Numbered from the stretch's first letter, positions 10,401-21,733 are shown. The stretch: 34,216 nucleotides of DNA from Silene noctiflora (GCA_009801015.1 VHZZ01002219.1:35311-69526), one strand, 5' to 3'. The notes: a model not told the origin generated them from the letters alone. Numbers and translations are program-made.

Positions 10401-13400
10401 TTCCAAAACCCTCCATCCAAACACAATGTTGCATAAGATTTGCTCATGACTTCTTAATATTAGAGCAAATGTTTAAATGTTGTTATCAAAGTCTTTTCAC
10501 ATAGAAATGATTTTGAATATAATACCCCGTCAAGTTCTTTCGCTGTGATACTGGTTTGCGCCGAAGGCTATGCAGTATAGTGTTGGCAATCAGTGCCCCT
10601 GTTTTTTTATACAATTTTTTTGCGTGTGCTTTAGGTGGCAACAAAAACAGAATCAAACAAGAATGCAGGGAATGCCATTCTTTATGAGTGTGTGGATACA
10701 ATAATGAGTATTGAAGACAATAGTGGGTTGCGGGTACTTGCAATAAATATTTTAGGACGATTTTTATCAAACAAGGACAATAATATCAGGTATATACTTT
10801 TTTACTGTATTATTTTTTCTCTCTAGTTTCATGTATACAATCGGTGACTTTGATCAGTTTCTGCCTCAACCAATTTTTTTGGATGAAATCTGGATATGTA
10901 CTTAGTGTCCATCTTGCTGGCCGTCCTCTTTCTGTCCTCCGTATAGAGAAGTTTTCTCCTTCCTATCTTTCACGAAATTAATTTTGTTCTACAACTTATT
11001 TTATGCATGCCTGACATCTTCAGAGGTGTGAATGTTCTGTTCCTTACTATTTTGATCCTTTTGCTTTATGTCATTGCATGTGTTGATTTTGAAATGTAAT
11101 GGAATAAAGCAAAATGACCCACCAAAGCGTTGGTACTCTTTTTCTAATCCCCCTTACCTCGCCATTTGCAAAAACCTTTCGAGGCATTGGGATTATTGAC
11201 ATAATGTCATGTTTTGCATTTATCAAGCTCATTTCGCTCACAACATCAGCTGAATAGGGAATTGTAAAGATTTCCTACTTTAGGAACCAAGTCACCAATT
11301 AATTAATGTTCTTGCTATTCCTTTGACCTGATTCTGGGGAACAGATGTTTTTGTTTGTCAGCTTTGTTGACAACATTTGTTGTCATCCCTTCTCTTTTGC
11401 GTGGTATTAGTGCTGCATAGTTTATGTAAACGTGAAGCTGTTCAACTATTGTATCAGCTTAGAGCTTCCCTATGTAGAATTTTAGCTTGAGATAGTTTTA
11501 GCTAAACATTATGTGAAACATTGAGAATGATGCGGTGACTTGGAGAATATGTGAATTGTGTTCTTTTTCTTGCCACCTTGGTTAAACACATTCAAGTGTA
11601 TTTTAGTTCCTAAATGGTTCTTTTTGTCTGTTTTATCAGATATGTTGCCTTAAACATGTTGATGAGGGCTATCAATGTTGACTCTCAAGCTGTTCAAAGG
11701 CATCGAACTACTATCTTGGAGTGTGTCAAGGTATTTTAGTATGTTCGTAGTGTTAATATTAGCAGATTGTAACGATTTAGGTGTCATACATATATGAAAT
11801 GCAATACGAATCAGGCACAGAATCTTGGAAACATAATTCCGGAGGTCGTTCACGACAAAAATAAGTGGTTTGGTAACTCGACGGCCAAATTTACGAGTCA
11901 AAATACTGTCTACATGTAGAAGTTTCTCACTAAGATTTTACAGGCTGTTTCCAATCGGGTGACTGTCTACAAAAGAAACCTAATATTGTTTAATTTCACC
12001 TTTATTAACATGGCATACAATTAAGCTTTTTTTTTTTTTTTTTGTAACATGCAGAGTTGCATTCTTGATTATGTTATTGTTTTTGTCCAATTGTTCACTA
12101 AAAACTTTTTTATCCCTCAAGAAACAAAAAATGACAACGTAACTGATGCCTTGCAATGGCTGCATGTGACATGTGATCAGGTCATGTGTAACTGCTTATA
12201 TCTGCAATTTCTGCTTTTCATTATGGTTATTGTGCTTTCCAGGATTCAGATGCTTCAATCAGAAAAAGGGCTCTTGAACTTGTATATCTTCTAGTCAATG
12301 AGAGTAACGTAAAACCTCTGACAAAAGAGCTAATAGAATATTTGGAAGCAAGTGATCATGAATTCAAAGGAGACCTTACCACTAAAATTTGCTCCATTGT
12401 TGAAAAGTAAGTAATCATCACTATTAACGTTCTACTATCACTCCATTTTTTCCGATTTTAGGTGGCACCTTTTTCCCCTTGGAAAACTTGTTTAGTGTGG
12501 TCTAACAATACTGAGTAACCCATAATGAAAACTGTTTTGGGAATTGCATTAACCGACCGCCACTTCACAATATGAAAAGTGCTGATAATTTAGACAGGCA
12601 TTTTGCTCTACACTTTCATATTTACTCTCCTGGCAGGAAGGTTCTGGTCTACTCTACTAATCAACATGCATCTTATCCTTACCTTATCAACTCGCTCCCT
12701 AGATTGAGGGATATATTTCACTTCCAGCTAGGGTTTTTAACCAGTGATATTGGTTTATGTTTCATATTCAAAGCTCGATTCTAATTTTATTCGTGTCTTC
12801 CTCTTGCCTTTTAACTCGGTTATTATATTACTTCACATTAATACGATATCCATATTGAATATCAAATATGCTTGGACATTGGATGTGAACTTTGACATGT
12901 ACCCTTGAACACTCTACATTTTACTTATATAGGCCCCAATTGATTTTTGTGGTCCCAATTGTTCGGCTTTGACCATTAATTATTCCAAATTTATATGGAG
13001 TTGGAGTACGATCCAATATCATGAGTCCATGACTAATGTTTGTATGTCAGTATCTGATTAAAGTGGTAGCTAGAGTATATGTCACCTCTCTGTTAATTTT
13101 CTGGTCACCAATAAAAATTAAAATCAGATGGGGGTAATCGAAATGACACAAATGGAGTATAAATTTCCACCTTTCATTTCTCTTGTACTTTAGTTTGCAT
13201 GTTTTGAGTAAATAAGTCCATGACTAATGTTTGTATGTCTTGTACACATAGTCCGTTTACTACTTTTACTTTTGATTGCTAAGTCTTGATGTTCAAAGCA
13301 GAGCTAGACCTAGCAAAGTTGACCCGACCCAATAAGGCTGAACCGAAACCCGAATTGACCCGGCCCGACCCAGACTCGACCGAACCTTGATTGACCCAAT

Positions 13401-16400
13401 GTTGACCCCACCCGAGATGACCCGACCCATAATTGACCCGATCCAAAATGACTTAAAGTGACCCAAAATGACCCGAAACGACAAGTGCTAAGTCATATTA
13501 ATGTTATATGCATCAAAATAGAGTTTCATTAGTTACAACCATTCTTAATAAATACTCCGTAGTTAAATTTGCGAAATAGTATTTCTTAATCAAAATAGTA
13601 CTAACTAAAGTGTTTTAACCATTAACCCGAAAGCGCCCGGCCCAAAATGACCCTATCCTGAAAGTGACTCGACCCAAAGTGACCGACATCAGGTCACCCG
13701 AAATTGACCCGAAACCCGAAATGACCCGACTCGATCCGAAAATGTATGACAGACCCGAAATGACCCGACTCATACCCTACCCGATTGACCCATTTGCCAC
13801 CTCTCCCACCATCAACTCTTTTGTCCACAGTATTTCTCAGCTCCTAATAGGAACGAGAGCTTATGTTCAATGAATGATGTCTTTTGATGAGGGGATGTCT
13901 ATTGAAGTTCTATTGGTTTGGCGTTGAAGAATCTGTGCATTCTAATTTGTTTGGCTTGTGCCTTTGTTTCTTCAGATTTTCGCCGGAGAAGATATGGTAC
14001 ATTGATCAAATGATGAAGGTTCTCTGTGAGGTATGCATTTGCTTCGTCAATATGCAGTTCTAAGTATTCTGGATCTGGATGGGGCTTGGAACTCTGGAAG
14101 CCTTTTCACATCGTAGCTTCTCACTGATGTTTTTCCAGCTTTGTGTATTTGTATCCATTCGCCGTGGGTACTTTTTTGTTCAAATTCCCGCCGTTCAAAA
14201 GATGTAGAATGTTTAAAAGATTTACTCTCACTATCACTCAATTAACTCTATTTCAATATCTTTCGCGAGGAGAATCTTGAAATTGGTTACTTGAGTGAAA
14301 AGCAGGGACTAATAATAGGCATATAAAACATAATTTTGTCCTTCCAATCTAATGCCTTCTCTGTCACCCGCTTAACAGCAAGTATCGACTGAGCTTGTTG
14401 AATGGTTGCCTACCCCAAAGTACTGATATTTATGTTGTGCTTAGTAGGCTGGAAATTATGTCAAGGATGAGGTTTGGCATGCTCTTATAGTTGTGATTAG
14501 TAATGCTGTCAATCTCCATGGATATACAGTTAGATCCTTGTACAGAGCAGTTCAGGCATCGACTGAGCAGGTAGTGTCTTTATTTCCATTAGTTAACCTC
14601 TGAGAATTGGCTGTGCAGTGAATTTCAAATATTTGAATTTTTCTAAATATTTGTCAGGAAACACTTGTCAAAGTGGCAGTTTGGTGCTTCGGAGAATATG
14701 GTGATATGTTGGTCAATAATGTTGGGATGCTAGACATAGAGGAACCAATAACCGTAAGTTCCTACTTCTATGAGGCTCTTAACGAGTCAATTACTCCCTC
14801 TGTTCCGTTCTGGTCCGGTCATTTGTTTACCGTATTTCTTCTTTAAGTGCTTCAGTAATTAGAGAATATGCCCAATATGGTGAATATGTTGGTCAATACT
14901 GTTGGGATGCTAGGCATAGAACCAATAACCGTAAGTTTCCACTTCTATGAGGCTCTTAACTAAGCAATACTCCCTCTGTTCCGTTTCGGTCATTCATTTG
15001 TTTATCGTATCTCATTTTTAAGTGCTTCAGTCGTTTGTTTGCCTTTTTAATTTGGTTTAAGTTTTAGGCTACTCAATTACAAGTCTACCCTTACTTATCC
15101 TTTATACTTCAGCCTCTCATCCCCCACTACAAAAGACCACCACCTATAGCCACCTTGACCACTCTGCAAGTGTACATCACAGCCACTCATTGAGACCGCT
15201 TCCACAAACCTCTGACCACTGCCAGAAACGGCCGACCACTGCTAGAAACAACCATTAAGAATCCCGAATAATTGTCGACAACCCCCCCTAAAACAGCTGA
15301 CAACCACCGGAATCTCCCATACTCTGCACCAGCCATTGAAGACCACTGCAAACCACTGAATTAGTCCCCACCAACCCCAAAACCATAGATCTAATCAAAG
15401 AAAACATGGGGAGGAGGAACACACAGAGAGATAAACGTAGAGATGAGAAGTGGGTGGAATTGCTGGTGGAGAAGATCTAAAGATGCGGGGAAGGGCGGTG
15501 GAAGAGTGGGTGAGGGGGGTGTGCAGGCAAGAGGTGAAGAGTGAGAGTGTGAGACAGGCTATCCGGTTGGGGAAGGTGAAGAAGAGTTATTGAGTTGGGG
15601 TGGGGAGGTGTGGCTCTGTATAAGGTTGTAGACTTGTTACAATTAGGGTAGAGTTGTACTTTACCCATTTTCTTGGTTGTTGGGCCAAAATCAAAGTTAA
15701 ACAAAATGACCGAACAGAGGGAATTTTTTATATGGTTCCTTTTTCCAATATAATCTACATAAACAGCTTCCTAGTGTCAGAATTTTATTTGCCTGCCAAA
15801 GAGTCAGTATGTGAACATTTAGAAGGAGTTTAGTTTTAGAAGATAATATCTGACGGAATTTCAGCCCATTTGTTATGCTGTTGTTTTTTTGTTCTCCATT
15901 TCTCATGATATACTATTAATTTTCAATTCAGTATGGCCTGTTAAAAAAACAAGCCTCGCTGATTTTAGTATGTACAGGTGATCTCAAATCTGTATACTAT
16001 AGGAAAAAAAAGGGATGTGATGGAAACTGGCAAAACAGTTTAGCCCCTCTGCAATTGCAGGTTAATTCCCCCAACCTGCTATCTGTCTGCCTTGTTAAAT
16101 GTTAAGAGCTGCTGGGTGACTGGGGTCTTAGCTTTAAAAGGTGCGAGGCACACTAAGGGTTAACGTGTGAACAAATAAAAGCTAGATATAATTGGGCAAA
16201 TGGAAGATAATATTGAAAGAGCTTGAAGAGAAATATGGAAATTAGATAGTAATGCGGCTCATTAGCTGCTCCCCATTCAAAATGTGCATCTAAGGCTTCT
16301 GAGGGCATTTGGCTAGTGCCTTAGTGATCATTGAGTGCTCTTACAAGATTAGGCTCTTCAATTACAGTGTTCAGTGATTCAGTCTTCCTAGAATGGTTGC

Positions 16401-19400
16401 AATTAGAGGCTCCTTTATGATTGCGTGTTTCTTATTGATATTACATATTTGTCATGCTAGATCTAGTCATTAATCGATAAATTTTCTTCTAACTGCGTCT
16501 TATTGTTGGAATTTTCTGAACAGGTAACAGAGTCAGATGTTATTGATATTATTGAGATGGCTATAAAACGACATAATTCAGACATTGCCACTAGTACTAT
16601 GTGCCTGATTGCTTTATTGAAGCTTTCTTCTCGATTTCCACCGTGTTCGCAGTAAGTGTTAATGTTCTAAATTTATCTTCGATTTTCTTACTGTTATCTT
16701 CTTGAAGATATTCTTCACCATGCTTATATTGCCAGTAATTTAAACTAGGAGTTGGTTAATTAGAAGCTGATACTGTGAGCAAAAAGGACCCAATATATTC
16801 TACATACAAAACCAATATCACCTTTTTCTCTAAAGAAATGCAGTACCACCCTTGTATATTATAATGTTCTTTTTTGAAGTCAGCATTTCTTTATGTTTGA
16901 TCCAATAAATTGAAATAGCAATTATTCCTGGTGTGGGATTGGTGCTGTAGAAGTGTGGTGTTTCCCATGAGGTTTGGGCCTTGTGAAGTTCAGTGTTAGA
17001 AATAATCGTTCCTGTTTTTTAATCCAGACAGAAATGTGATCTTTTGGACCTTGTTAACGATAAATTTTGCGTAATTCGTAGAACTGTTTACATCTTCAAA
17101 AGATGATGTGATAGTAATTGGCTTGCTACTTTTGCCCCTATGCACAAATCCTATAACACTTGTTCTCTTTGCAGGAGGGTAAAAGAGATACTTGTGCAAC
17201 ACAAAGGAAGCCTCCTTCTTGAATTGCAGCAGAGAGCTATTGAATTTAACTCAATTATCGAAAGACACCAAAACATTAGGTATTCTTTGTTCACAAAGAA
17301 AGCCTCCTCCTTGATTGTCTTTGCTTTTCCTTTTTGTCATTTACCATTTTTCTTTCTTTAGTTCCGTTGTGAATAATACTCTGCCTATAAGATGGTAGAA
17401 TATCTAACAAGGTTGCTTAATAAATTTACAGATCTACATTGATGGAACGAATGCCTGTTTTGGACGAGGCCACATATAGTGGAAGAAAGTCCGGTTCTTT
17501 GCCTGCATCAATTTCAAGCTCCAATGGGCCATCAGCAAATCTGCCAAATGGAATACCCAAGGCAGCAGCTGCTGCTGCTCCTCTTGTTGACTTACTTGAC
17601 CTTAGTTCAGATGATGTGCCGGTACCAGGCTCTTCTGGTGGTCATTTTCTACAGGACCTCCTTGGTGACCTCTCACCATCACCTTTACCTTCAGGTCTGT
17701 TTGTGAGATGAAAACCTACATTGATGTTTAAATCTGTGAACAACGTACTGACTTATGCTGCACGTTGGTTTTATCTGGTCAATCTCTCAATCTAGCATTT
17801 CACCTCTACCCGGTTCTTTTGAGTAGTGTTATGGGACTCCTACAACATTAGCATTTAATATTACCCAACCCTTTAAAGGCTCCCGCCTATGTTGCAGTAA
17901 GGGGGTCGGAAGTACGCAATTTTACCTATGTGTTAACGCATGAAAAGTCTGTTTCCGGATGACCCATGAAGTTCGTATCACGATTGGCATTGGCTAACAG
18001 TGACGGAGTACATGGCAATAGGAGAGAAAAAGAAGTCCAGACTGTTTAATAGCCCCTACCTTAAAACCCTAAACCCTAAAAGATGACCCATGAAGTTCGT
18101 GTCACAATTTGCATTGATTAACGGTAATGAATTACATCACAATCGGAGAGAAAATGAAGCCCTTACTGTTTAGAAGTCATTTTGCTCATTCCATCCCTTG
18201 TCAAAACCAAAGAATAGTGGGAGTCACCATTTTCTTTAGACAATAGAAAGAGGAAAAAAAACTTGCGTAAACAGGTTTATTGACCTGAATAGCTTTGATT
18301 GAATCCATGGATGCTTGCTTTTTTTTTGCTAGAAATTGAGTCGGGACTCTGATAGAAATAAGATAAACCCCATTTGCATTCGATACATTTGGTGATTGGC
18401 TCTCTTCCAGGTTATTTTAAATGTCTTTCTTCTCCATTTTAAGGTTCTAGTCAGAATCAAAAATCTGGAACAGATGCGCTGTTGGATCTTTTGTCCATTG
18501 GCAGTTCGCCTGCTACAAATACTTCAGCAATTCCTGGCATTTTGTCGTTGAGCCTTGAAACCAAACATTCTGGAGCAACATTGGAAGGGTTGTCCTCAGT
18601 TTCGTCAATCCCCAAACAAGTGTCTTCTCTCAGTGGAACTGCTCCAATGATGGATTTATTGGATGGGTTGTCGTCCAGTCAGCCGACATTAGGTATTTAT
18701 TCTGTAATTTTTATTTTGATGCTGGTGGACTTCTTTTTTGTTTTTATTTTTTGGTTGAAGAAATGCTGATTCTATTTTTCCGTCACAGAGAGCAATGGTT
18801 TGCAATTCCCCTCCATAGTTGCATTTGTGAGCAGCTCCCTGAAAATGACGTTTGACTTTGCAAAGGATTCCGCTAACCCACAAACGACATCTATCAAAGC
18901 TACATTTGTTAATTTATCAGTAAACATCTATACTGATTTCGTCTTCCAGGCTGCAGTACCCAAGGTGAAATACGAACTTTGTAAATATTACTTAAATAAT
19001 TTCCAGTAGCTCATTGTCATTAATTACAAGTTCTCATACGTGAGCATGAGACATTGAGACATTGAGACAGTCTCTTGATAATAATATCTTGAGACTGATT
19101 CACATTTCCCAACAAATGTTCTAGTTAGTGGGCTTCTTAGTATTGGATTACACAAATTCTCATGAGTCAGTCTCAAACACAGATTATCACAAGACTGGCC
19201 CTTATAATATGGATATAACTTTTCGATCAATTTTTTGCGGGCTAATGGGAAATGGATGTGATTTTTAGTTAAATGGTCCGGTCTTGCACTAAAATATAAT
19301 GTGACCATCTCTCAAAAGACTTACCAATATAAGTAAGATTTTCTGTCCATTGGATTCATCTCACATTATATTTGTACAAGACTGTCTTTCAAGAGATTAC

Positions 19401-20469
19401 TTGTTAATTAATACTCCCTCTAATTCATTGGAATTGCTATATTGTTTCAAAATCATCCTCACCTATTTTGACAAATGTAGGAAGCCCAATGAACAGGAGC
19501 GAGTATTTGTCATTCCTAATGAATACTTCATCTGATCTATTTGCTTGTATACATTTTTCAAAAAATGCGAGGGGGATTTCGAAAGACAATCTACAATTAA
19601 TTGGGACAAAAGAAGTATGTATCATCTAATGCCTCAAAGAAGCTCAACCTCCGCCAGGGTAAAAGGAGGTTCAGTTTTACGTAGTTTCTCCCGTACAATG
19701 ACAGGCTGTTTTGCAATCGACTCCTAAATCTGAAACAGGGTAGCATCTACGACTTCATGAAAAAAAAGGAAAAGGGGTTTAAGTGCCATTTGGTTTAATC
19801 CATTATATCCCAAAGCAGAGATTTGGCTTCCAAGACTTTATTCTTTTTATTTGTTTATTTATTTTTATTTTTATTTTTAATAACATTTCTTAACTGTACC
19901 CTTTACTCTTCTGTGCTATTTTGGGCACAAGAGCTTGATATATTCATGTTTTGATCTGCAGTTTCTTCAGCTGCATCTTGATCCAGCTAGCAACACTACT
20001 CTTCCTGCTGCTGGTAATGGCTCCATCACCCAGAGTTTACGTGTTACTAACAGCCAGCATGGAAAGGTACCTTTATTTTGTTTCTACTTTTGGGCTATTA
20101 CTTTCTATTGACTTCAGAAGCCTTAAGTGTCTTCTTCGTTACTGTTAACCCTTGGACTAGAGTGTGCACAGCCATACAAAATAAAATTAAAAAATATTGT
20201 GCTGAAGAATGAAAAAGGTAAGATGTTATAGACTTGTTGAGGCCCAAAGTTATGTATAGTGTGGAAAGTGTAAAGTAGCGCCACACGCATAGTTTTGTGA
20301 AAAGTCAATCTTCACCGGGGTTCTCTCTTATCATTTTTCTGATGTATCGTGAAAATGTTTTTGTTTTCTTCAGAAACCACTGGTCATGCGATTTAGAATA
20401 GGCTATAAGGTAAACGGGAAGGACATTCTGGAGGAAGGTCAGATCAGTAACTTCCCACGAAATTTATGA
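4426..20469 (+). CDS. AP1G: AP-1 complex subunit gamma (gamma-adaptin), 18 coding exons
   Basis: Large subunit of the AP-1 adaptor, which recruits clathrin and selects cargo at the trans-Golgi network and early endosome. Exons: 4426-4457, 5913-6215, 6346-6487, 6727-6900, 7462-7641, 10635-10789, 11640-11730, 12243-12406, 13976-14030, 14448-14570, 14658-14753, 16524-16651, 17175-17279, 17432-17694, 18444-18692, 18789-18964, 19962-20066, 20374-20469. All introns are GT/AG, phases agree, and 2637 bases give 878 residues, about the size of Arabidopsis gamma-adaptins. It starts [15 protein letters not shown]. The Adaptin_N trunk (about 25-580) contains [17 protein letters not shown] and [18 protein letters not shown]. 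The hinge (about 590-755) has clathrin-box-like LLDL (637-640) and further DLL/LLD motifs. The gamma-ear (about 757-878) begins near [14 protein letters not shown] and ends [18 protein letters not shown]. Exon 1 is only 32 bases, followed by a 1455-base intron. The largest introns are 5 (2993), 11 (1770) and 8 (1569), swollen by repeats. Exact splice choices need cDNA. Confidence 0.95.
4458..5912 (+). other. Intron 1 of the gamma-adaptin gene
   Basis: A 1455-base first intron follows only 32 coding bases. No mobile element or gene is recognised in it; short open frames on either strand are not coding-like. Its start-proximal position is one where plant introns often raise expression, but nothing in the sequence proves this. 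Confidence 0.7.
6901..7461 (+). other. Intron 4 of the gamma-adaptin gene
   Basis: A 561-base T-rich intron between the exon ending ALEYFRK and the exon beginning [10 protein letters not shown] see no element or gene inside. Confidence 0.75.
8006..9590. mobile_element. Possible outer MITE enclosing the foldback, intron 5
   Basis: The left edge 'actccctccatatcag' near 8006 and the right edge near 9565-9590 ('aatataaaatgtaatggagtg') resemble the two ends of a common plant MITE type, with the foldback element of 8075-9147 nested inside. The match between the ends is poor, so this is a tentative boundary. Region 9160-9590 holds nothing else recognised. Confidence 0.25.
8075..9147. mobile_element. 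Foldback (long terminal inverted repeat) element in intron 5
   Basis: The left arm (about 8075-8206) and right arm (about 9013-9147) are imperfect reverse complements over roughly 130 bases. Shared blocks include 'cctaatatata(g/t)cactttt', 'tcaaaact(t/c)aata' and 'tacctaaaat'. The whole is about 1.07 kb, with no transposase frame. The interior (about 8636-8885) is strongly purine-rich on the plus strand. Transcripts of intron 5 could fold into a long hairpin. The superfamily is not assigned. Confidence 0.65.
10150..10423. mobile_element. hAT-like MITE in intron 5
   Basis: It begins GGGCTTGATTGGATAGC and ends CCATCCAAACAC, an imperfect terminal inverted pair. G/A-rich blocks inside the left end ('aagggaaagggaagggaggg') are mirrored by 'cccctcccctccctttcc' at the right. 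This layout is typical of a widespread group of plant hAT MITEs. No clear 8-bp target duplication was found, so the edges may have decayed. It is not coding. Confidence 0.55.
10790..11639 (+). other. Intron 6 of the gamma-adaptin gene
   Basis: An 850-base intron between the exon ending SNKDNNI and the one beginning YVALNMLM (the Arg codon between is split). No recognisable repeat or gene is present. Confidence 0.75.
11731..12242 (+). other. Intron 7 of the gamma-adaptin gene
   Basis: A 512-base intron with a T run at about 12027-12044. The stretch 'caggctgtttccaatcg' near 11941 recurs in similar form near 19704 in intron 16, hinting at a shared SINE-like fragment. Nothing coding is seen. Confidence 0.6.
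12407..13298 (+). other. First part of intron 8, possible old MITE remnants
   Basis: No gene is seen. 'actccattttttccgatttt' near 12442 and 'cgaaatgacacaaatggagta' near 13139 are weakly inverse to each other and could be ends of an old MITE of about 0.7 kb. 'tccatgactaatgtttgtatgtc' occurs twice (about 13026 and 13218). Confidence 0.3.
13299..13806. mobile_element. hAT-like MITE with subterminal 'gacccgaaat' repeats, intron 8
   Basis: The ends are loosely inverse: AGAGCTAGACCTAGCAAAG at the left, and AGAGGTGGCAAATGGGTC when the right end is read on the minus strand. Both flanks (13318-13490 and 13625-13795) are packed with degenerate 'gacccgaaatgacccgac' units, with an AT-rich core between. 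Dense subterminal repeats of this kind are typical of transposase-binding regions in plant DNA transposons. The short open frames seen here come from the repeats and are not genes. Confidence 0.5.
14031..14447 (+). other. Intron 9 of the gamma-adaptin gene
   Basis: A 417-base intron. It ends with 'tgcttagtag', where the second AG (14446-14447) keeps frame. No element is recognised. Confidence 0.7.
14693..15027 (+). repeat. Tandem duplication of the exon 11 3' half plus donor and MITE edge
   Basis: Copy A (about 14693-14860) and copy B (about 14863-15027) share the exon 11 segment 'gttgggatgcta(g/a)', the splice donor 'ccaataaccgtaagtt', 'acttctatgaggctcttaac', the MITE edge 'tactccctctgttccg' and 'aagtgcttcagt'. 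Copy B lies wholly in intron 11. It lacks three exon bases, an in-frame change, and encodes Gly where copy A encodes Asp at the D of MLDIEE. Copy A carries only the first 60 or so bases of the MITE, so duplication followed MITE insertion. Copy B is preceded by a plausible acceptor at 14851-14855. Confidence 0.85.
14970..15722. mobile_element. Stowaway-like MITE in intron 11
   Basis: The left end is CTCCCTCTGTTCCGTTTCGG after a TA. The right end, read on the minus strand, is TTCCCTCTGTTCGGTCATTT, so the terminal repeats are inverse over 25 or more bases with small gaps. Length is about 753 bases with no transposase. The interior (15130-15600) is C-rich then G-rich and may be captured host sequence. 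The same left end is also left behind at about 14802 by the tandem duplication. Confidence 0.65.
15723..16523 (+). other. Last part of intron 11
   Basis: About 800 bases up to the acceptor at 16522-16523. I see no gene and no recognisable repeat. Confidence 0.6.
16652..17174 (+). other. Intron 12 of the gamma-adaptin gene
   Basis: A 523-base intron between the exon ending SSRFPPCS and the exon reading [12 protein letters not shown]. Nothing else is recognised. The open frames crossing it are read-through of exon sequence. Confidence 0.7.
17873..18180 (+). mobile_element. SINE-like repeat with internal duplication, intron 14
   Basis: The stretch from 'aaaggctcccgcctatgttg' through 'gggggtcggaagtacgcaa' resembles a common plant SINE-type sequence. 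Its 3' part is repeated: 'gatgacccatgaagttcgt' occurs at 17958 and 18082, each followed by about 80 similar bases ending near 'gtttagaag'. Between the copies is 'ccctaaaccctaaa', two telomere-type units. No RNA polymerase III boxes were confirmed. Confidence 0.4.
18965..19961 (+). other. Intron 16, MITE debris
   Basis: A 997-base intron. 19046-19070 is a small 'gagacatt' tandem repeat. 19030-19400 contains several 'gagacagtctcttga'-type pieces in both directions, and 19413 starts another 'tactccctctaattc' MITE edge. 19650-19770 may be a decayed SINE-like piece ending in an A run. No gene is seen. Confidence 0.4.
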
Positions 20470-21725
20470 AGCTTCAAAATGAGGTGCATTGGCTAACAAA
20501 ACTCCTTTGAGTGAGAGAAGACACTCGTCGTCCGTCATATTAGTGTAATCTCTCCTAATACATTAAAATGTTAGCAATTGAAATCTCAATATCTTTGTGT
20601 TTGTTCATTCCTGTTTCCCTTTTCGCGCTTTTTCCGGGCCAACCTCATTTTGTACGCAGTTGAGCGATTTGTGTAGATTATAATTTGAATGTTATTTGTA
20701 CGAAAATGTGGAAAATGAATTTTGGAGAGACTACATAGAGAGAGGGTGTCATGATATAAGTGGACATTGTAACAGAGTCCCGACAGTTAAATTTCATATT
20801 GTAATTCTGTTGTTCTTCAGTTAAAAGATGCAGTTTTGTGCGTAATTTCCTGCATGATTTTGTATTGATTGGCCTGATCTCTCTCAAATGTGAACGTTCA
20901 CGGGTGTCCTTTTCTTTTGTGCCTTGTGCACATAGATTCCTTTGTGATAGGATTATGACAGAATATTCAATCTTTGGATGTATGTTTCTGTTGTAAGATT
21001 CTCTCCTCTTTTTAAAGCCTCACAATATTATTTTAGTGTACACTTCTCGGATAGAAGGTTCACACCTTTGGGTCTTTCTTCCACTAATTTATGATTAGAA
21101 TAACGTCAATTTCGGGAAAAAGATATCCATCTGCGTGCAGCGGTGGTGGAGGGAGTCAAAGGCGGCGTTGGTGTGACCCTAATTGGTGTTTTGTTTAGAG
21201 TGAGTTGAAGTGGGAATAAAAATGAGAGGCCCAAAGTGTGGATGGTTTAGGATTGCTATGATGAGGTTTACAAAGTATTTCTTTTTTCCAGTTTATCTTT
21301 TCGCATTTACGGCGTACAATTTCTCTTCTTGCATGTTTTTCGGTCTCTAACAAGTAACGTTGAGTTGGCGCTGAATCTAGTGTTGTGTTTCAATATCAGG
21401 TATAAGTATCAAAATATATTTGACACCCCCTATTTATGGGTTTGATGTGGTAGTGCATACGACACTCGTTGGTAGCCTTAAAATTTCGTAGTATGAAACC
21501 TGTTGGATGCATACGACTAAGTAGGTTGAATTGCATTGGATACTTTGATTTGAAATCTTTTGTATCTTTTGGATAATAAAATTATACAGTCCAGTATCAT
21601 CATTTTTTTATGGTGGTACGAATGTTTTAGTAGGTGGGAACAAATGTGAACTAGTGATAACACGAACAAGTAAAGATGGGCTAAACTTTTGTTGTTTATA
21701 TCTGCCTTCTACTTGGACTAACCAC
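20470..21725 (+). other. 3' UTR of the gamma-adaptin gene and intergenic spacer
   Basis: The first few hundred bases after the stop at 20467-20469 are T-rich and probably the 3' UTR; no single strong poly(A) signal decides its end. The rest up to the TATA box at 21726 holds no gene or repeat that I recognise. Confidence 0.5.
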
Positions 21726-21733
21726 TATATAAA
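21726..21733 (+). promoter_or_regulatory. TATA box of the first aspartic protease gene
   Basis: TATATAAA lies 47-54 bases before the ATG at 21780. This fits a transcription start about 30 bases downstream and a short leader of about 20-25 bases. Confidence 0.7.

Noticed and set aside
12049..12294. 81-codon plus-strand frame running into exon 8
   Set aside because: Mostly intron 7; the shared part with exon 8 is read out of the gamma-adaptin frame.
13664..13873. 69-codon frame rich in DPKPEMTRL
   Set aside because: Produced by the 'gacccgaaat' repeats of the MITE in intron 8.
18063..18080. Interstitial telomere array
   Set aside because: Only two CCCTAAA units; too short to call an array, reported only as a feature of the SINE-like duplication.
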